Source of the DNA: Bacillota bacterium
GTDB lineage: Bacteria; Bacillota; Bacilli; Alicyclobacillales; SLC66
NCBI GenBank assembly: GCA_021828865.1
Contig: JAJZCW010000014.1
Span: 1 to 64,000 of the forward strand
Direction of reading: 5' to 3'
DNA length: 64,000 nucleotides
In this document: one piece after another, positions 16,423 to 25,837 of the stretch
How the letters are laid out: each line of letters starts with the position of its first letter
Numbering within the stretch: the first letter of the stretch is position 1
Notes under the pieces: model-generated
Databases searched by the model: none
What the model was told of the DNA's origin: nothing
What the model saw: only the letters and a program-made list of their open reading frames with translations
Made by a program: the position numbers and the translations under genes

Positions 16423-16641
16423 ATGAAATGGAATGCTTTGGATTGGGTTGCTTGGGTACTTATCATCGTTGGTGGATTGAATTGGGGATTAGTCGGATTC
16501 TTTCATTTCGATTTAGTCGCCACATTGTTTGGTTCCATGAGTGTACTTAGTAGACTGGTTTATGGTCTCGTTGGACTTGGAGCCGTATGGCAGTTGGTTT
16601 CTTTGGTGATCAAATCATCGAACGGCACTTCGAGAGCTTGA
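16423..16641 (+). CDS. DUF378 family membrane protein
   Basis: 72 residues, two hydrophobic helices. The hallmark DWVAWVLIIVGGLNWGLVGF and a following FDLVATLFG, then LVYGLVGLGAVW, are typical of DUF378 (YuzA-like) proteins, whose function is unknown. The start at 16423 has GGGGGTGA six bases upstream, which favours it over the in-frame ATG at 16363 that overlaps the promoter. Confidence 0.9.
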   Translation: MKWNALDWVAWVLIIVGGLNWGLVGFFHFDLVATLFGSMSVLSRLVYGLVGLGAVWQLVSLVIKSSNGTSRA

Positions 16642-16758
16642 AAAGTTTTACTTTAGGGGATTGAAGAACTGGGAGGTTGACTCAATTATCTAACGTTAAT
16701 ACGAACTCATTAGTGCCTCCTTTCCCTGTCGGAAAAATGACAATATTATAGATAATGG

Positions 16759-16786
16759 GGCCGCCCTGATAATTCCAGGGCGGCTA
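16759..16786. terminator. GC-rich hairpin between convergent genes
   Basis: An 8-bp perfect stem ccgccctg / cagggcgg with a 7-base loop, followed on the plus strand by a short ctattt. It lies between the DUF378 gene and the converging aldo/keto reductase and may serve both. The T-run is weak on both strands. Confidence 0.55.
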
Positions 16787-16792
16787 TTTCCG

Positions 16793-17710
16793 CTACGGAA
16801 GAATGTTCCCCGCTGCCCGATAAATTTCGTACCATTCTTCTCGAGTCAAGTAAATATCACTGGCTTTCACACAATCCTTCAAGCGTCCCGTATTCATCGT
16901 TCCAATCACAGGCTGCATATGCGCTGGATGGCGCAATAACCAAGCGATCGCAATCGTGGTATTGCTAACGTGGTGCTTACTTGCGATCTCGTCAACCTTT
17001 TGATTTAATTCCGGAAACTTGTCGTTACCCAGAAACACGCCTTCAAAGAAGCCATATTGAAAGGGTGACCACGGTTGGATGGTTATATCATTTAGTCGGC
17101 AAAAATCCAGTACGCTGTCGTCCCGATTTACTGCAGATTCATTTTCCATATTCACGTTGATGCCGTTCGAGATCATGGTGGCATTCGTGATGCTGAGTTG
17201 CAATTGATTCGCAACAATGGGTTGCTTCACATACTTTTTCAGCAATTGAATCTGCATAGGCTTCTGATTGGAAACGCCAAAATGTCTGACCTTACCGGAA
17301 CTTTCGAGGATATCGAATGCTTCTGCCACTTCTTCAGGTTCCACAAGCGCATCGGGGCGATGCAAAAGCAACACGTCAAGATAGTCCGTCTTTAAACGCT
17401 TTAGGCTACCGTCCACTGCTTCGAGAATGTGCTCCTTGGAGAAATCAAACATTCCCTTGCGAATCCCGCATTTGCTTTGCAGGATTATGTGTTCACGGAC
17501 ATCATCATTCATGTGGATGGCATCTGCGAATATTTCTTCACATGCGCCTCCCCCATAGACATCTGCGTGATCAAAAAAGTTCGCGCCTTCTTCCAGTGCT
17601 GTCTGTATAAATTTTTCCGCTTGTTTTTTATCGAGTGTATTAATACGCATGCATCCTACTGCCACTACAGGTACTGTTAAATTACTCATGCCAAGCGTGA
17701 TGGTTTTCAT
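16793..17710 (-). CDS. Aldo/keto reductase (YdhF-like)
   Basis: 305 residues, a (beta/alpha)8 NADPH-dependent oxidoreductase. The catalytic tetrad is visible: DHADVYGGG (Asp, Tyr), LQSKCGI (Lys) and LLLHRPD (His). The C-terminal cofactor loop is IGTMNTGRL. The pattern is closest to the YdhF subgroup of E. coli. Substrates of such enzymes are usually broad (small aldehydes and ketones). ATG at 17710 is chosen because GGAGG lies 8 bases upstream; an open frame runs 19 codons further without a good site. Confidence 0.92.
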   Translation of the reverse strand: MKTITLGMSNLTVPVVAVGCMRINTLDKKQAEKFIQTALEEGANFFDHADVYGGGACEEIFADAIHMNDDVREHIILQSKCGIRKGMFDFSKEHILEAVDGSLKRLKTDYLDVLLLHRPDALVEPEEVAEAFDILESSGKVRHFGVSNQKPMQIQLLKKYVKQPIVANQLQLSITNATMISNGINVNMENESAVNRDDSVLDFCRLNDITIQPWSPFQYGFFEGVFLGNDKFPELNQKVDEIASKHHVSNTTIAIAWLLRHPAHMQPVIGTMNTGRLKDCVKASDIYLTREEWYEIYRAAGNILP

Positions 17711-17929
17711 CAATGTATCCTCCAATCTCTGAAGACTTAGATCATCATCATTTTGGCATAGTCCCATTTAGTTCTCAATAGAAGTGTACTCACATGAAAA
17801 ATAGGCCATTGGTAAGAACGTGGTTAAGCAGGATTACGCGGCTTCAGCACGGAAGATTATGGGGGTATGTATTTACTGCGTTATTCTTTATCATATTGCT
17901 TTTGTTAACCACCTTAATCCTGTGAAGGA

Positions 17930-18679
17930 GTGAGTACACTGACCACAAGCGAGTGGGCAAAAGGCGATGTTGTGGAAGGAAAGGTGACCAGTTTAGACCA
18001 AACGGGTGCATGGATCGCCGTGCATGATCAAAAAATATTTTTGCCTTTATCGGAGATCGCCTGGTATGAGATCGAACACCCATCAGAAATTTTAACAGTA
18101 GGCGAAACGGTACGAATCAGCATCACAAGGCGCGATAAACAAGGTGTTTACCATGCCACGATTCGGCAGGTGAGGGAAGAAGAAGACGAAGAACTGGTGA
18201 TTGAGGCGATTGCCGAGGTTCCTAAAGGCAGCCGCAATAAGTATAAGATCGACCATCAGACGGGTGTGGTTCGCTTGAATCGTGTGTTTCACTCTCCTTT
18301 GCAAAGTCCAGTGGAATATGGCTACGTGCCCTTTACGCTGATTGATGGACACGAACTGGATGTCATGATGTTAATCGCTGAACCTACGTTTCCAGGTTGT
18401 AGAATTGAGTGCCGTATTGTAGGGTTATTGCGAATGACAGATGAAATGGGAACCGACGATAAGTTGCTGGCCGTTCCAACGAAAGACACGAGATTTCAGG
18501 ACGTTTTTACCCTATCAGAAGTGTCGGGCCATACGTTGAAGGAAATCGTGAGGTTTTTTAAGATTTATCGGGAACTCGATGGTAGAAAAACAGAAACAGT
18601 GGGATGGTTGCGTGAAATTGAAGCAAAGAAAATCTATCTAGAATGCAAGGAGCGGTATGACGCCAACCATCAATCCTGA
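17930..18679 (+). CDS. S1 RNA-binding domain fused to family I inorganic pyrophosphatase
   Basis: 249 residues. About 10-80 form an S1/OB domain (KGDVVEGKVTSLDQTGAWIA); about 93-245 match family I inorganic pyrophosphatase (EVPKGSRNKYKI, TFPGCRIECRIVGLL, MTDEMGTDDKLLAVP). Against the E. coli enzyme several active-site residues are kept (K29, R43, D65, D70, D97, D102, K104 equivalents). E31 is Lys106 and D67 is His141, so catalysis may be altered or lost. AAGGAG at 17925-17930 sits over the GTG start; a CTG at 17939 has better spacing, so the start is uncertain. No similar fusion is known to me. Confidence 0.85.
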   Translation: MSTLTTSEWAKGDVVEGKVTSLDQTGAWIAVHDQKIFLPLSEIAWYEIEHPSEILTVGETVRISITRRDKQGVYHATIRQVREEEDEELVIEAIAEVPKGSRNKYKIDHQTGVVRLNRVFHSPLQSPVEYGYVPFTLIDGHELDVMMLIAEPTFPGCRIECRIVGLLRMTDEMGTDDKLLAVPTKDTRFQDVFTLSEVSGHTLKEIVRFFKIYRELDGRKTETVGWLREIEAKKIYLECKERYDANHQS

Positions 18680-18714
18680 TCACGTGCTGCAAGCAAAGCA
18701 AATCCGTCCCAAAT

Positions 18715-18751
18715 AGGCCATGCGATGTATTTCGCCGGGCCTGTTTTTTTT
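18715..18751 (+). terminator. Possible Rho-independent terminator
   Basis: A weak stem (aggcc / ggcct with a long internal loop) followed by a nine-base T-run. It lies 36 bases after the pyrophosphatase-like gene. Confidence 0.5.
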
Positions 18752-18895
18752 ATTGAATAGGATCCCTTTTATCCACCAATGATCCATAAGCACTATGTTT
18801 CCTGATAAAATATACGTATTCCGATTGACAAAGTATGAATTAAAACGTATAGTCCTTATAATTATAGTAAACATATGTGTATAGGGGGTTATCTC

Positions 18896-20506
18896 GTGCT
18901 TTTTCTTGGTATCATTCTCAGTTATACCTTGGTTCTATTGTTTTTAAGTCATTTCTCCCAACGAAAAGCGAAGACAGTTGGGCAATTCCTCGACGGGGGG
19001 AAACAGTTTGGGGTGTGGCGCGTTTTTCTGATGATGACCGCCATGTGGGGAGCCTCTATGTTTTCAGTAGAAATTGACACTGGGTATCTTTCAGGATTAT
19101 CCGCTATCTGGTTTGGTATCTCGACGATCGTTTCCTCATTTCTGGTGGCCGCTGTCCTTCTGCGGCCTTTTCAAAAAATAGGCTATCTGACAAATTCTCA
19201 TTTGATCGGTCGCCGATATGGGAAGAAAGCGAGAGATTTTGCCGCACTCGTCATCGGGATTACCTTTCCTATATTTGCAATGAAAAATGTACTCGCTGCA
19301 GCGTCATTTCTGCACGTATTGTTGGGTTGGAATCTCGCGACCGTCTTGATTGCGACCACCATATTGGTCATTGTCTACGTATCACTTGGTGGAATTATGT
19401 CTTTGGCCTATGTGCAAGTGGTTAATCTGATTGTTTTTACAGTGGGACTTCTGGTAGCAGCTTACTTTGGATTACGCCATCAAGCAGTGTTGAGCACCCC
19501 ACTTTCTGGTCAACAACAGGTGCCGGGATTTCACGGGATGATGGGGGTAGGGATGGCCACTATTTTGGTGTGGTTCGGCATGAGCATACTCAACTCTGTC
19601 AGCGCGCAGGCGGAGTTTCAAACGATCACTGCTGCAAAGGACGTAAAAAAAGGAAAGCTGGGAGTTTACCTCTCTTCTTTTGCCCTCATTGTATTTGCCG
19701 TGATCCCTGCACTTCTGGGGATGGCAGCAAGAGAACATATAGGGCTGATGAAAAGCGGACTCATGGCGTTTCCGTCCTATTTGCAATTGGTAGCTCCACA
19801 CTGGGCTCTGATTGTCGTGGGTTTGAGCTTTTGGGCTGCTGCACTGATCTGGTGCGCGCCGCTAATGTTCTCAGGCGCCTCAAGCTTTGGTCTCGACTTG
19901 TTTAATCGTCAGTCATTATCACACGATTCGAATGCTGTTCGTCGATTTACTCGTCTTTCAATGATCATTCAAGGCATCTTGATCGTGATTTTTGCACTGG
20001 CAAGACCAGGGCAACTTGCCTGGTGGGCTGTGTTTGGCCTAACGCTTCGCAATGCGGCGATAGTTGGCCCCACCATCTCTTATCTGTGGTGGCCAGCTGT
20101 TAAGGAGCGAACGATTTTGATCTCCATGGTGCTTGGTGTGGTCAGCGGTTTTTGCTGGAATGCGCTGACAGGGTTTTCCGCGACAAAATTTGCGTTGGGA
20201 ATTGACCCCATGTGGGTGGGAACTGGTCTTTCGATGATTGTGATTGTAGTGGGAACGTTTGTTCAAAACCGCGGGCAAATGCATCTTTGTCGTCATGTTG
20301 TCAGATTACCTTTGGGTATACTTTTTGGCTTCTTGGGAACTGTTTTTTTTGCGATCAGCGCATTACTTGGCACCTGGGGATGGTCATCGCTACTGGGGGC
20401 TGACCTGTTTGTCGGCATCTTACTGTGGTTTGTAGCCGCCATCCTCTTGACAGAGAATAGAGAAGTAACGGCGGTTGAGACAGGTCCACTTGTATTTAAT
20501 GCCTAG
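18896..20506 (+). CDS. Sodium:solute symporter (SSS) family transporter
   Basis: About 536 residues with around 13 predicted helices. The N-terminal half fits the SSS/PutP pattern (QFLDGGKQFGVWRVFLMMTAMWGAS, NSHLIGRRYGKKARDF, VYVSLGGIMSLAYVQVVNL). The substrate is unknown. The upstream ATG at 18875 lacks a ribosome site; GTG at 18896 is 7 bases after AGGGGG and is preferred. The gene is probably monocistronic, with a spore-protein gene converging from the right. Confidence 0.85.
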   Translation: MLFLGIILSYTLVLLFLSHFSQRKAKTVGQFLDGGKQFGVWRVFLMMTAMWGASMFSVEIDTGYLSGLSAIWFGISTIVSSFLVAAVLLRPFQKIGYLTNSHLIGRRYGKKARDFAALVIGITFPIFAMKNVLAAASFLHVLLGWNLATVLIATTILVIVYVSLGGIMSLAYVQVVNLIVFTVGLLVAAYFGLRHQAVLSTPLSGQQQVPGFHGMMGVGMATILVWFGMSILNSVSAQAEFQTITAAKDVKKGKLGVYLSSFALIVFAVIPALLGMAAREHIGLMKSGLMAFPSYLQLVAPHWALIVVGLSFWAAALIWCAPLMFSGASSFGLDLFNRQSLSHDSNAVRRFTRLSMIIQGILIVIFALARPGQLAWWAVFGLTLRNAAIVGPTISYLWWPAVKERTILISMVLGVVSGFCWNALTGFSATKFALGIDPMWVGTGLSMIVIVVGTFVQNRGQMHLCRHVVRLPLGILFGFLGTVFFAISALLGTWGWSSLLGADLFVGILLWFVAAILLTENREVTAVETGPLVFNA

Positions 20507-20627
20507 ATGGGGCCCCTTTAAGATGACGTGTTAATACTGAACCTGAGTGAGACATGAACAAAAATGAAAGCCGGCTACCATCAGGTAAAGGGGCTGGCGT
20601 GGATTGGAATAGGGGATATCATTGTAG

Positions 20628-20670
20628 ATAAAAATGGAGAGCCAGCTCACTGATTTGGGGGTTGGCTCTC
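20628..20670 (-). terminator. Rho-independent terminator of the spore-protein gene
   Basis: On the minus strand a 10-bp stem (gagagccaac / gctggctctc, one G-T pair) with a 14-base loop is followed by a short T-run. It lies 15 bases after the SASP stop. Confidence 0.7.
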
Positions 20671-20684
20671 TGTCTGCGGGGAGA

Positions 20685-20897
20685 TTATCTTCCGGCAAGC
20701 TGCTGTTCAGCGAGCGCGACAAGCTTACGTGTCATATGTCCTCCGATAGCACCTGTGTCTCTAGTGGTCATGACTCCCCAATACCCATCGGCTGGCGGTT
20801 GTATCCCTAGTTCCTGTGCCACCTCGTACTTTAACTGATCAAGCGCACGCATAGCATGTGGGACTACGGGGGTATTGCTACGCTGGCCATAAGCCAT
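20685..20897 (-). CDS. Alpha/beta-type small acid-soluble spore protein
   Basis: 70 residues. LDQLKYEVAQELGIQ carries the germination-protease (GPR) cleavage signature, and GGHMTRKLVALAEQQLAG is the DNA-binding C-terminal helix of SspA/SspB-type proteins. These coat spore DNA and protect it from UV and heat, and GPR degrades them at germination. AAAGGAGG precedes the ATG. Expression is expected from sigma-G in the forespore. This gene is the firmest evidence that the host forms endospores. Confidence 0.95.
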   Translation of the reverse strand: MAYGQRSNTPVVPHAMRALDQLKYEVAQELGIQPPADGYWGVMTTRDTGAIGGHMTRKLVALAEQQLAGR

Positions 20898-21045
20898 GGA
20901 AATTCCTCCTTTACTAAAGTTTGATCGTAGTATTTTACTGGGGCGTGAAATTATACGAATGATGGCTTATGGCGTAATAGGGTATCTGTTTCCATTGTTT
21001 GTTGCATGATAAACTAGAGCTAATACAAGGTAAGGAGGGGTAAAA

Positions 21046-22362
21046 TTGGCTGCTGATTCACAAAACGGTGTGGTAGCAAGTGAGCATTGGACGAGTACAG
21101 ACAGTTGGTCTTTTTGGTCATTTGGACTTGGCATGTTGCTCGAGAACTATATCTTCAGCATGGCCAGTATCGCAACGGGATGGGTTCCTATGCCCAAATA
21201 TTTGGAGTCACTGCTCTTGGCTTGGTCTCCCATTTGGCTGATCATCGGTATTGCGGTAGCGGGTCCGATGGCTGACTATATTGGGCGCAAGAATACTTTT
21301 TATACAACCATGGCCCTTTATGGTATTGGTGCCATAGGCATTGTGTTCAGCAATACGTATGTACTTATACTTCTGTTTTTAGCGATTTTATTATTTGCCG
21401 CAGGCGGTGAGATGAACACTATCATGGCGGCATCTCATGAGATGATGCCACATAAGCATCGTAGTAAAACCATGATGCTGGAACTGAATTTTATCAACCT
21501 GGGCGGGGTGATTCTCGGCATTGTGTCGCTATTTACTGCCTATCAGTACCATGGATTTCAACGTGGAATGATTGGCATCACTTTACTCGTTGTGTTGGTG
21601 ATCATGCTGATTGCGCGAAGAAAGACGCCAGAATCGATTCGCTGGTTGGAACGAAAGGGCATGAACGAACGAGCCAAGGCGGAAATTGAGAAATACTATG
21701 GGCAGGAAGAATATGAGGCGCGCCGATTGGCTGCAAAGCTGGCCACGGAACAAAGCAAGAGCGCTGGGCAAAGTCGTAAAGTCGGCATTCCTTTAAAACT
21801 ATTTGTGACGATCACCACTGCTTTTGCTGGTTCGGCCGGATTTGGGCTAATGACCTATGTGCTTGGTCCGCACTATTTTCCCAACCTCAATGCTGCGATC
21901 ATTTTGGTGGCGACAGGGACAGGATTTATCTCTGGGTTTTTCGGATTTTGGGCGGATCGTTGGAGTAGAAAATCCCTGCTTTTAGTCGGATATGGAGGAA
22001 CTTTTTTGATAACCCTCATCATTTGGCTTACTACTGGGGGATGGACAAAAAATCTTGCGTTATTCTGGATCCTGTTGGTGCTCTTGAACTTGTTCGTGAA
22101 TATAGGGTACTTAACTGAGGATACGCTAAAAGGTGAGGTGTGGCCCACGAAAACTCGTGGAACGTATACGGCCCTTGTACGATTTGTCAGCATTGGCTTG
22201 TATATCGCCACCATTTATATCACGCAGAATTTTGGGTTAAACGCCTACACTTTGTTCAATTCCATTATTTGGGCAATCGGTTTGGCTGGTGCGGTCGCTT
22301 GGTACATTGCCGGAGCGGAGACTGGCAAAGGTACCAGTCTTGACGTGGCTTCAGGGGAATAA
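21046..22362 (+). CDS. MFS transporter, metabolite:proton symporter type
   Basis: 438 residues with 12 predicted helices. The MFS signature DYIGRKNTFYTTMALYG is in loop 2-3, and AAGGEMNTIMAASHEMMPHK and WADRWSRKSLLLVGYG mark the two halves. The substrate is not predictable; related proteins carry sugars, organic acids or aromatic acids. The start is TTG at 21046, preceded by AAGGAGGGG at 5 bases. A long-stem terminator follows. Confidence 0.9.
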   Translation: MAADSQNGVVASEHWTSTDSWSFWSFGLGMLLENYIFSMASIATGWVPMPKYLESLLLAWSPIWLIIGIAVAGPMADYIGRKNTFYTTMALYGIGAIGIVFSNTYVLILLFLAILLFAAGGEMNTIMAASHEMMPHKHRSKTMMLELNFINLGGVILGIVSLFTAYQYHGFQRGMIGITLLVVLVIMLIARRKTPESIRWLERKGMNERAKAEIEKYYGQEEYEARRLAAKLATEQSKSAGQSRKVGIPLKLFVTITTAFAGSAGFGLMTYVLGPHYFPNLNAAIILVATGTGFISGFFGFWADRWSRKSLLLVGYGGTFLITLIIWLTTGGWTKNLALFWILLVLLNLFVNIGYLTEDTLKGEVWPTKTRGTYTALVRFVSIGLYIATIYITQNFGLNAYTLFNSIIWAIGLAGAVAWYIAGAETGKGTSLDVASGE

Positions 22363-22372
22363 GCAAAGAAAT

Positions 22373-22442
22373 GCCTGCCAGTGATGCGCTGACGCTGCCC
22401 CTCCATGGTGTTCAGGAATCAGTAACACTGGCAGGCTCTTTT
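22373..22442 (+). terminator. Terminator with an unusually large apical region
   Basis: A perfect 11-bp stem gcctgccagtg (22373-22383) / cactggcaggc (22426-22436) encloses about 42 bases and is followed by TCTTTT. It follows the MFS gene by 10 bases. The enclosed part holds a secondary gcgctgacgc fold. Confidence 0.65.
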
Positions 22443-22548
22443 CTTGGTCACTATCATCTCCTTCCAATGATAGACGACTATTTTTTTTGGTCTTGTTTTG
22501 TAATAATAGTTTTAGTCATTTTGTTGGCGTTGTTGGAGGGTGTGCTTT

Positions 22549-23787
22549 TTGACAAAAGAATTCGAAAGTGGAACCGGGATGTTGTTCGCACGACATCCCG
22601 ATCCAATTGTGTTAGTGAACGAAAAAGGGAGTTTAATGGAAGTTAATGAAGCTTTTGTAAATCACTATCTGGAAAATTCTAAGGATTTTAGGCGTATGAA
22701 GATTCAAGAGGTTTTCCAATGGGACAAGTGGGACTCTGTTTTTACTCGTGGGGACAAGCCTTCCGTTTATGAATGGATCAAACAAGGGCCAGATAAAGAC
22801 AAGTTGTTCTTAAAGCTCACCGTCATTCCGAGTGGGGAAATATCCACAGATCATACATACTTTATCGTCATTTCTGATGTGACAGACCAAAAACAAATCG
22901 AGCAGGAATTCCAACATATTAGTGCTACTTTACAAATGATCGAAACCAATTCATCTGATTTCATCACTGTTCTCGATATTAATGGAATTGTTAAATACGC
23001 TTCTGCATCGTATTCTAAAATATTTGGGCGGTCGCATACGGAAATCTTGGATCATCATGCTTTTGAGTTCGTTCATCCTGATGATATTCCATTTTTGCAG
23101 GATAGATTGAAGGAATCTTTTGCAGGCTATATTTATTGGTTGCCGATCGAATTTCGCTACTTACATCAAGATGGTCATTGGGTATATACAGATGCAAGGG
23201 CAACGCCAATTGAAACAAAGGATGGGATCAGTCAAATTACTCTTTTTGCACGTGATATTAGTCACCGTAAAAAATTAGATAATTTGATTCATCACATGGC
23301 TTATCACGACTCGTTGACGGGATTGCCTAATCGATTGTTTTTGCGTGAACAGTTAGGACAAATGTTGGAGAGAAAAGAGAAAACCAACTCGGTTAGTGTG
23401 TTATTTATTGATTTGGACGGTTTCAAAAATGTGAATGATACGCTGGGGCATTCCAGTGGAGATTTGTTATTGAAGGAAATGGGCAACAGATTAAATCAGT
23501 TGTTGCCGCCAAACGGGTTTCTTGCAAGGATGGGGGGCGATGAATTTATTATTTTACTTGACCAATCAAAAAATCCACAAGAAACACAAATCATGGCGGA
23601 AAGAGTACTGAAATTGTTCGAATCATCATTTTTCATTGAAGAGACAGAGATTTATTTGACAGCTAGTATCGGAATCAGCATGTATCCGCAAAATGGGGAT
23701 TCCGTAGAAGAGTTGATACGTACTTCGGATATTGCGTTATATAAAGCAAAAAATGCAGGGAAAAACAGGTATATGCTTTTTGACTGA
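22549..23787 (+). CDS. PAS-PAS-GGDEF diguanylate cyclase
   Basis: About 412 residues. A degenerate PAS-like segment (about 10-115), a second PAS (about 120-240, YASASYSKIFGRSHTEILDH and a PAC tail) and a GGDEF domain (about 250-410, starting YHDSLTGLPNRLFLREQL). The active loop reads ARMGGDEFIILLD, so cyclase chemistry (2 GTP to c-di-GMP) is expected. The residues before GGDEF do not form an RxxD inhibitory site, so product feedback may be absent. There is no EAL domain and no membrane helix. TTG at 22549 follows GGAGGG by 8 bases. A c-di-GMP riboswitch elsewhere in this window is a possible output. Confidence 0.93.
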   Translation: MTKEFESGTGMLFARHPDPIVLVNEKGSLMEVNEAFVNHYLENSKDFRRMKIQEVFQWDKWDSVFTRGDKPSVYEWIKQGPDKDKLFLKLTVIPSGEISTDHTYFIVISDVTDQKQIEQEFQHISATLQMIETNSSDFITVLDINGIVKYASASYSKIFGRSHTEILDHHAFEFVHPDDIPFLQDRLKESFAGYIYWLPIEFRYLHQDGHWVYTDARATPIETKDGISQITLFARDISHRKKLDNLIHHMAYHDSLTGLPNRLFLREQLGQMLERKEKTNSVSVLFIDLDGFKNVNDTLGHSSGDLLLKEMGNRLNQLLPPNGFLARMGGDEFIILLDQSKNPQETQIMAERVLKLFESSFFIEETEIYLTASIGISMYPQNGDSVEELIRTSDIALYKAKNAGKNRYMLFD

Positions 23788-23830
23788 AAACTTCTGAGAA
23801 AAAGCCGATAGATGAGGGGGGAGGCATCAC

Positions 23831-24472
23831 TTGCGGGTCAGGCAAAACCAAAACAGAATCAAAATATCCAGATGGCCTTTTTTGGTGGCGGTCATCATGA
23901 TCGGAATCATGATGAGTGTGCTATCAGAAAATATCACGCTTGGCCCCAGTTGGTCCACTCTGGTCGTGGTGGTAGTGTTCATCATCCCTTTACTTGTGGC
24001 AGTGATGGTGGAGCATCATCAATGGATAAGAAGGGTATCGCTCACCATTATTTTTTTACTGACAGTGGCCTTAATGAGTAGTGTTATTTTTCTGGTGATC
24101 TCTTTATTTACACATGGAACTGGTGCCAGGGTGTTATTTGAAGATGCCTTGATTTTATGGTCGACCAATGTCATTGTCTTCGCTACATGGTATTGGGAGA
24201 TGGATCAGGGAGGGCCAATTCGTCGGCATTTAAATCCTACCCAACCAACGGACTTGTTATTTCCCCAGATGACGTTGTTAGAGGGGAAATGGAAAGAATG
24301 GAAGCCCACCTTCGTGGATTATTTGTTTTTGGCCTTTAATACCAGCACCGCGTTTAGCCCCACTGATACTCTCGTCTTATCCAGAAGAGTAAAGATCCTG
24401 ATGATGACTCAATCCTCAATTTCGCTGGTGATTGTTGCGGTTTTAGCGGCACGCGCCATCAATATTGCATAA
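23831..24472 (+). CDS. DUF1345-like integral membrane protein
   Basis: 213 residues with about five hydrophobic helices (18-37, 42-62, 70-95, 105-122 and 188-208). The FVDYLFLAFNTSTAFSPTDT segment before the last helix resembles the conserved region of DUF1345 proteins (FxVSDTD type), whose function is not established. TTG at 23831 is preceded by a purine-rich GGGGGGAGG. It sits between a diguanylate cyclase and an MFS gene on the same strand, with no clear functional link. Confidence 0.7.
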   Translation: MRVRQNQNRIKISRWPFLVAVIMIGIMMSVLSENITLGPSWSTLVVVVVFIIPLLVAVMVEHHQWIRRVSLTIIFLLTVALMSSVIFLVISLFTHGTGARVLFEDALILWSTNVIVFATWYWEMDQGGPIRRHLNPTQPTDLLFPQMTLLEGKWKEWKPTFVDYLFLAFNTSTAFSPTDTLVLSRRVKILMMTQSSISLVIVAVLAARAINIA

Positions 24473-24527
24473 GCCAAAAATATGGTAGAATATCATAATG
24501 AATATTTCTGTTCTCGAAAGAAAGTGA

Positions 24528-25835
24528 ATGGTGTTGTCTAACTGGTCGACTATTCGTTCGATGCATCCCATTACGAAACGACTTCTCCTCATTCGCGGCC
24601 TGCGCAGTATCGGTCAAGGGGCAATGGTCGTCGACCTTACGCTGTACTTAAAAGATCTTCATTGGTCAGGTGCTGGAATAGGTGGAGTCACGACTGCTGC
24701 CGGATTGGTCGGGGCTGCGCTGATCCTTCTCGTGGGAGTGCTCAGTGATCGCTTGGGAAGACGGCCCTTTTTGCTGATATACGAAACGTTAACCTTGATT
24801 TCTGCACTGTTTGCGAGCATTACTTCTTTTGCGCTGATCCTCGTTTTGGGGATTGTCATTGCAGGATTTGGACGCGGACAAAGCGGTGCTGCGGGACCAT
24901 TTGGACCGGCGGAGCAAGCTTGGCTTGCAAGGCATGTAAAACAAAAGGATCGAGGATTTGTTTTCAGCCTGAATAACGCCGCAGGATTCGTGGGGATGGC
25001 GGTAGGAGCCGTGGTCGGTGGAATACCAGGGCTCATCCACCATGTTCCTCCTATTGTGGCGTATCGGCCCGTGTTCATTATGGTAGGGATCATCTCGCTT
25101 CTTTGCATGTTCATTCTGCTTTCCATGAAGGAAGAGGCAACTGACGCGGATAGGAAAAGTGCCACCAAGGATTTGCAAAAAGCGGCAGAGGACAAGAACA
25201 TCCCCCCTGCAGACAATGAGCTGCAAATCAGGAAGCAGGAGAATCGCTCCATATTAAAGCTAGCGCTTGTGAATACGCTAAATGGACTTGCTGTGGGATT
25301 GACCGGTCCGATGATGGCTTATTGGTTCAGCCTACGCTATGGGGTTAGCACCGCTGCCATTGGAATGACGTTATCCATAGGGTTCCTGATGACGGGGATC
25401 TCTTCGCTGTTGATTGGCGTGCTTGCGCAAAAGGTCGGAATGGTACGGTCAGTGACGTGGATGCGGGTCATTGGTTCCATCATGATGCTGGCGCTTCCTT
25501 GGATGCCAAATTTTGCTATGGCTTCAGTGATATTTGTCATTCGTGGTGCGATTAATCGGGGAACACAGGGGAGCAGGACAGCGCTCAGCGCCAGTTTGAC
25601 ACGTGATAAACGGAGGGGGTTTGCCTCCAGCATTAATGCGCTGTCGATGAGGCTTCCTTCCTCGATTGGACCGACCGTATCCGGTTTTTTATTTGATGCG
25701 GGAGACCTGTCGCTGCCGCTAATCCTTACGGCTGGATTGCAGCTCGCCAATGCGGCGATTTATCAGTGGATTTTTGGTTCCTATGATGAGCGGGAAACGC
25801 CAAAGTCTAAAAAGTCTAAATCTGCTACTTTATAA
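24528..25835 (+). CDS. MFS transporter
   Basis: 435 residues, 12 predicted helices. The MFS motif A is DRLGRRPFLLIYETL; a long charged central loop (about 205-240) separates the halves. It resembles drug or metabolite efflux-type MFS proteins, and the substrate is unknown. The ATG at 24528 has only a GAAAG site nearby. The gene is followed by a hairpin built from repeated ggttatcc motifs. Confidence 0.88.
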   Translation: MVLSNWSTIRSMHPITKRLLLIRGLRSIGQGAMVVDLTLYLKDLHWSGAGIGGVTTAAGLVGAALILLVGVLSDRLGRRPFLLIYETLTLISALFASITSFALILVLGIVIAGFGRGQSGAAGPFGPAEQAWLARHVKQKDRGFVFSLNNAAGFVGMAVGAVVGGIPGLIHHVPPIVAYRPVFIMVGIISLLCMFILLSMKEEATDADRKSATKDLQKAAEDKNIPPADNELQIRKQENRSILKLALVNTLNGLAVGLTGPMMAYWFSLRYGVSTAAIGMTLSIGFLMTGISSLLIGVLAQKVGMVRSVTWMRVIGSIMMLALPWMPNFAMASVIFVIRGAINRGTQGSRTALSASLTRDKRRGFASSINALSMRLPSSIGPTVSGFLFDAGDLSLPLILTAGLQLANAAIYQWIFGSYDERETPKSKKSKSATL

Positions 25836-25837
25836 GC

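Noticed and set aside
24659-25252. 197-codon minus frame within the MFS gene
   Set aside because: Composition rich in Ser/Thr/Pro typical of antisense to a membrane protein; no start signals.
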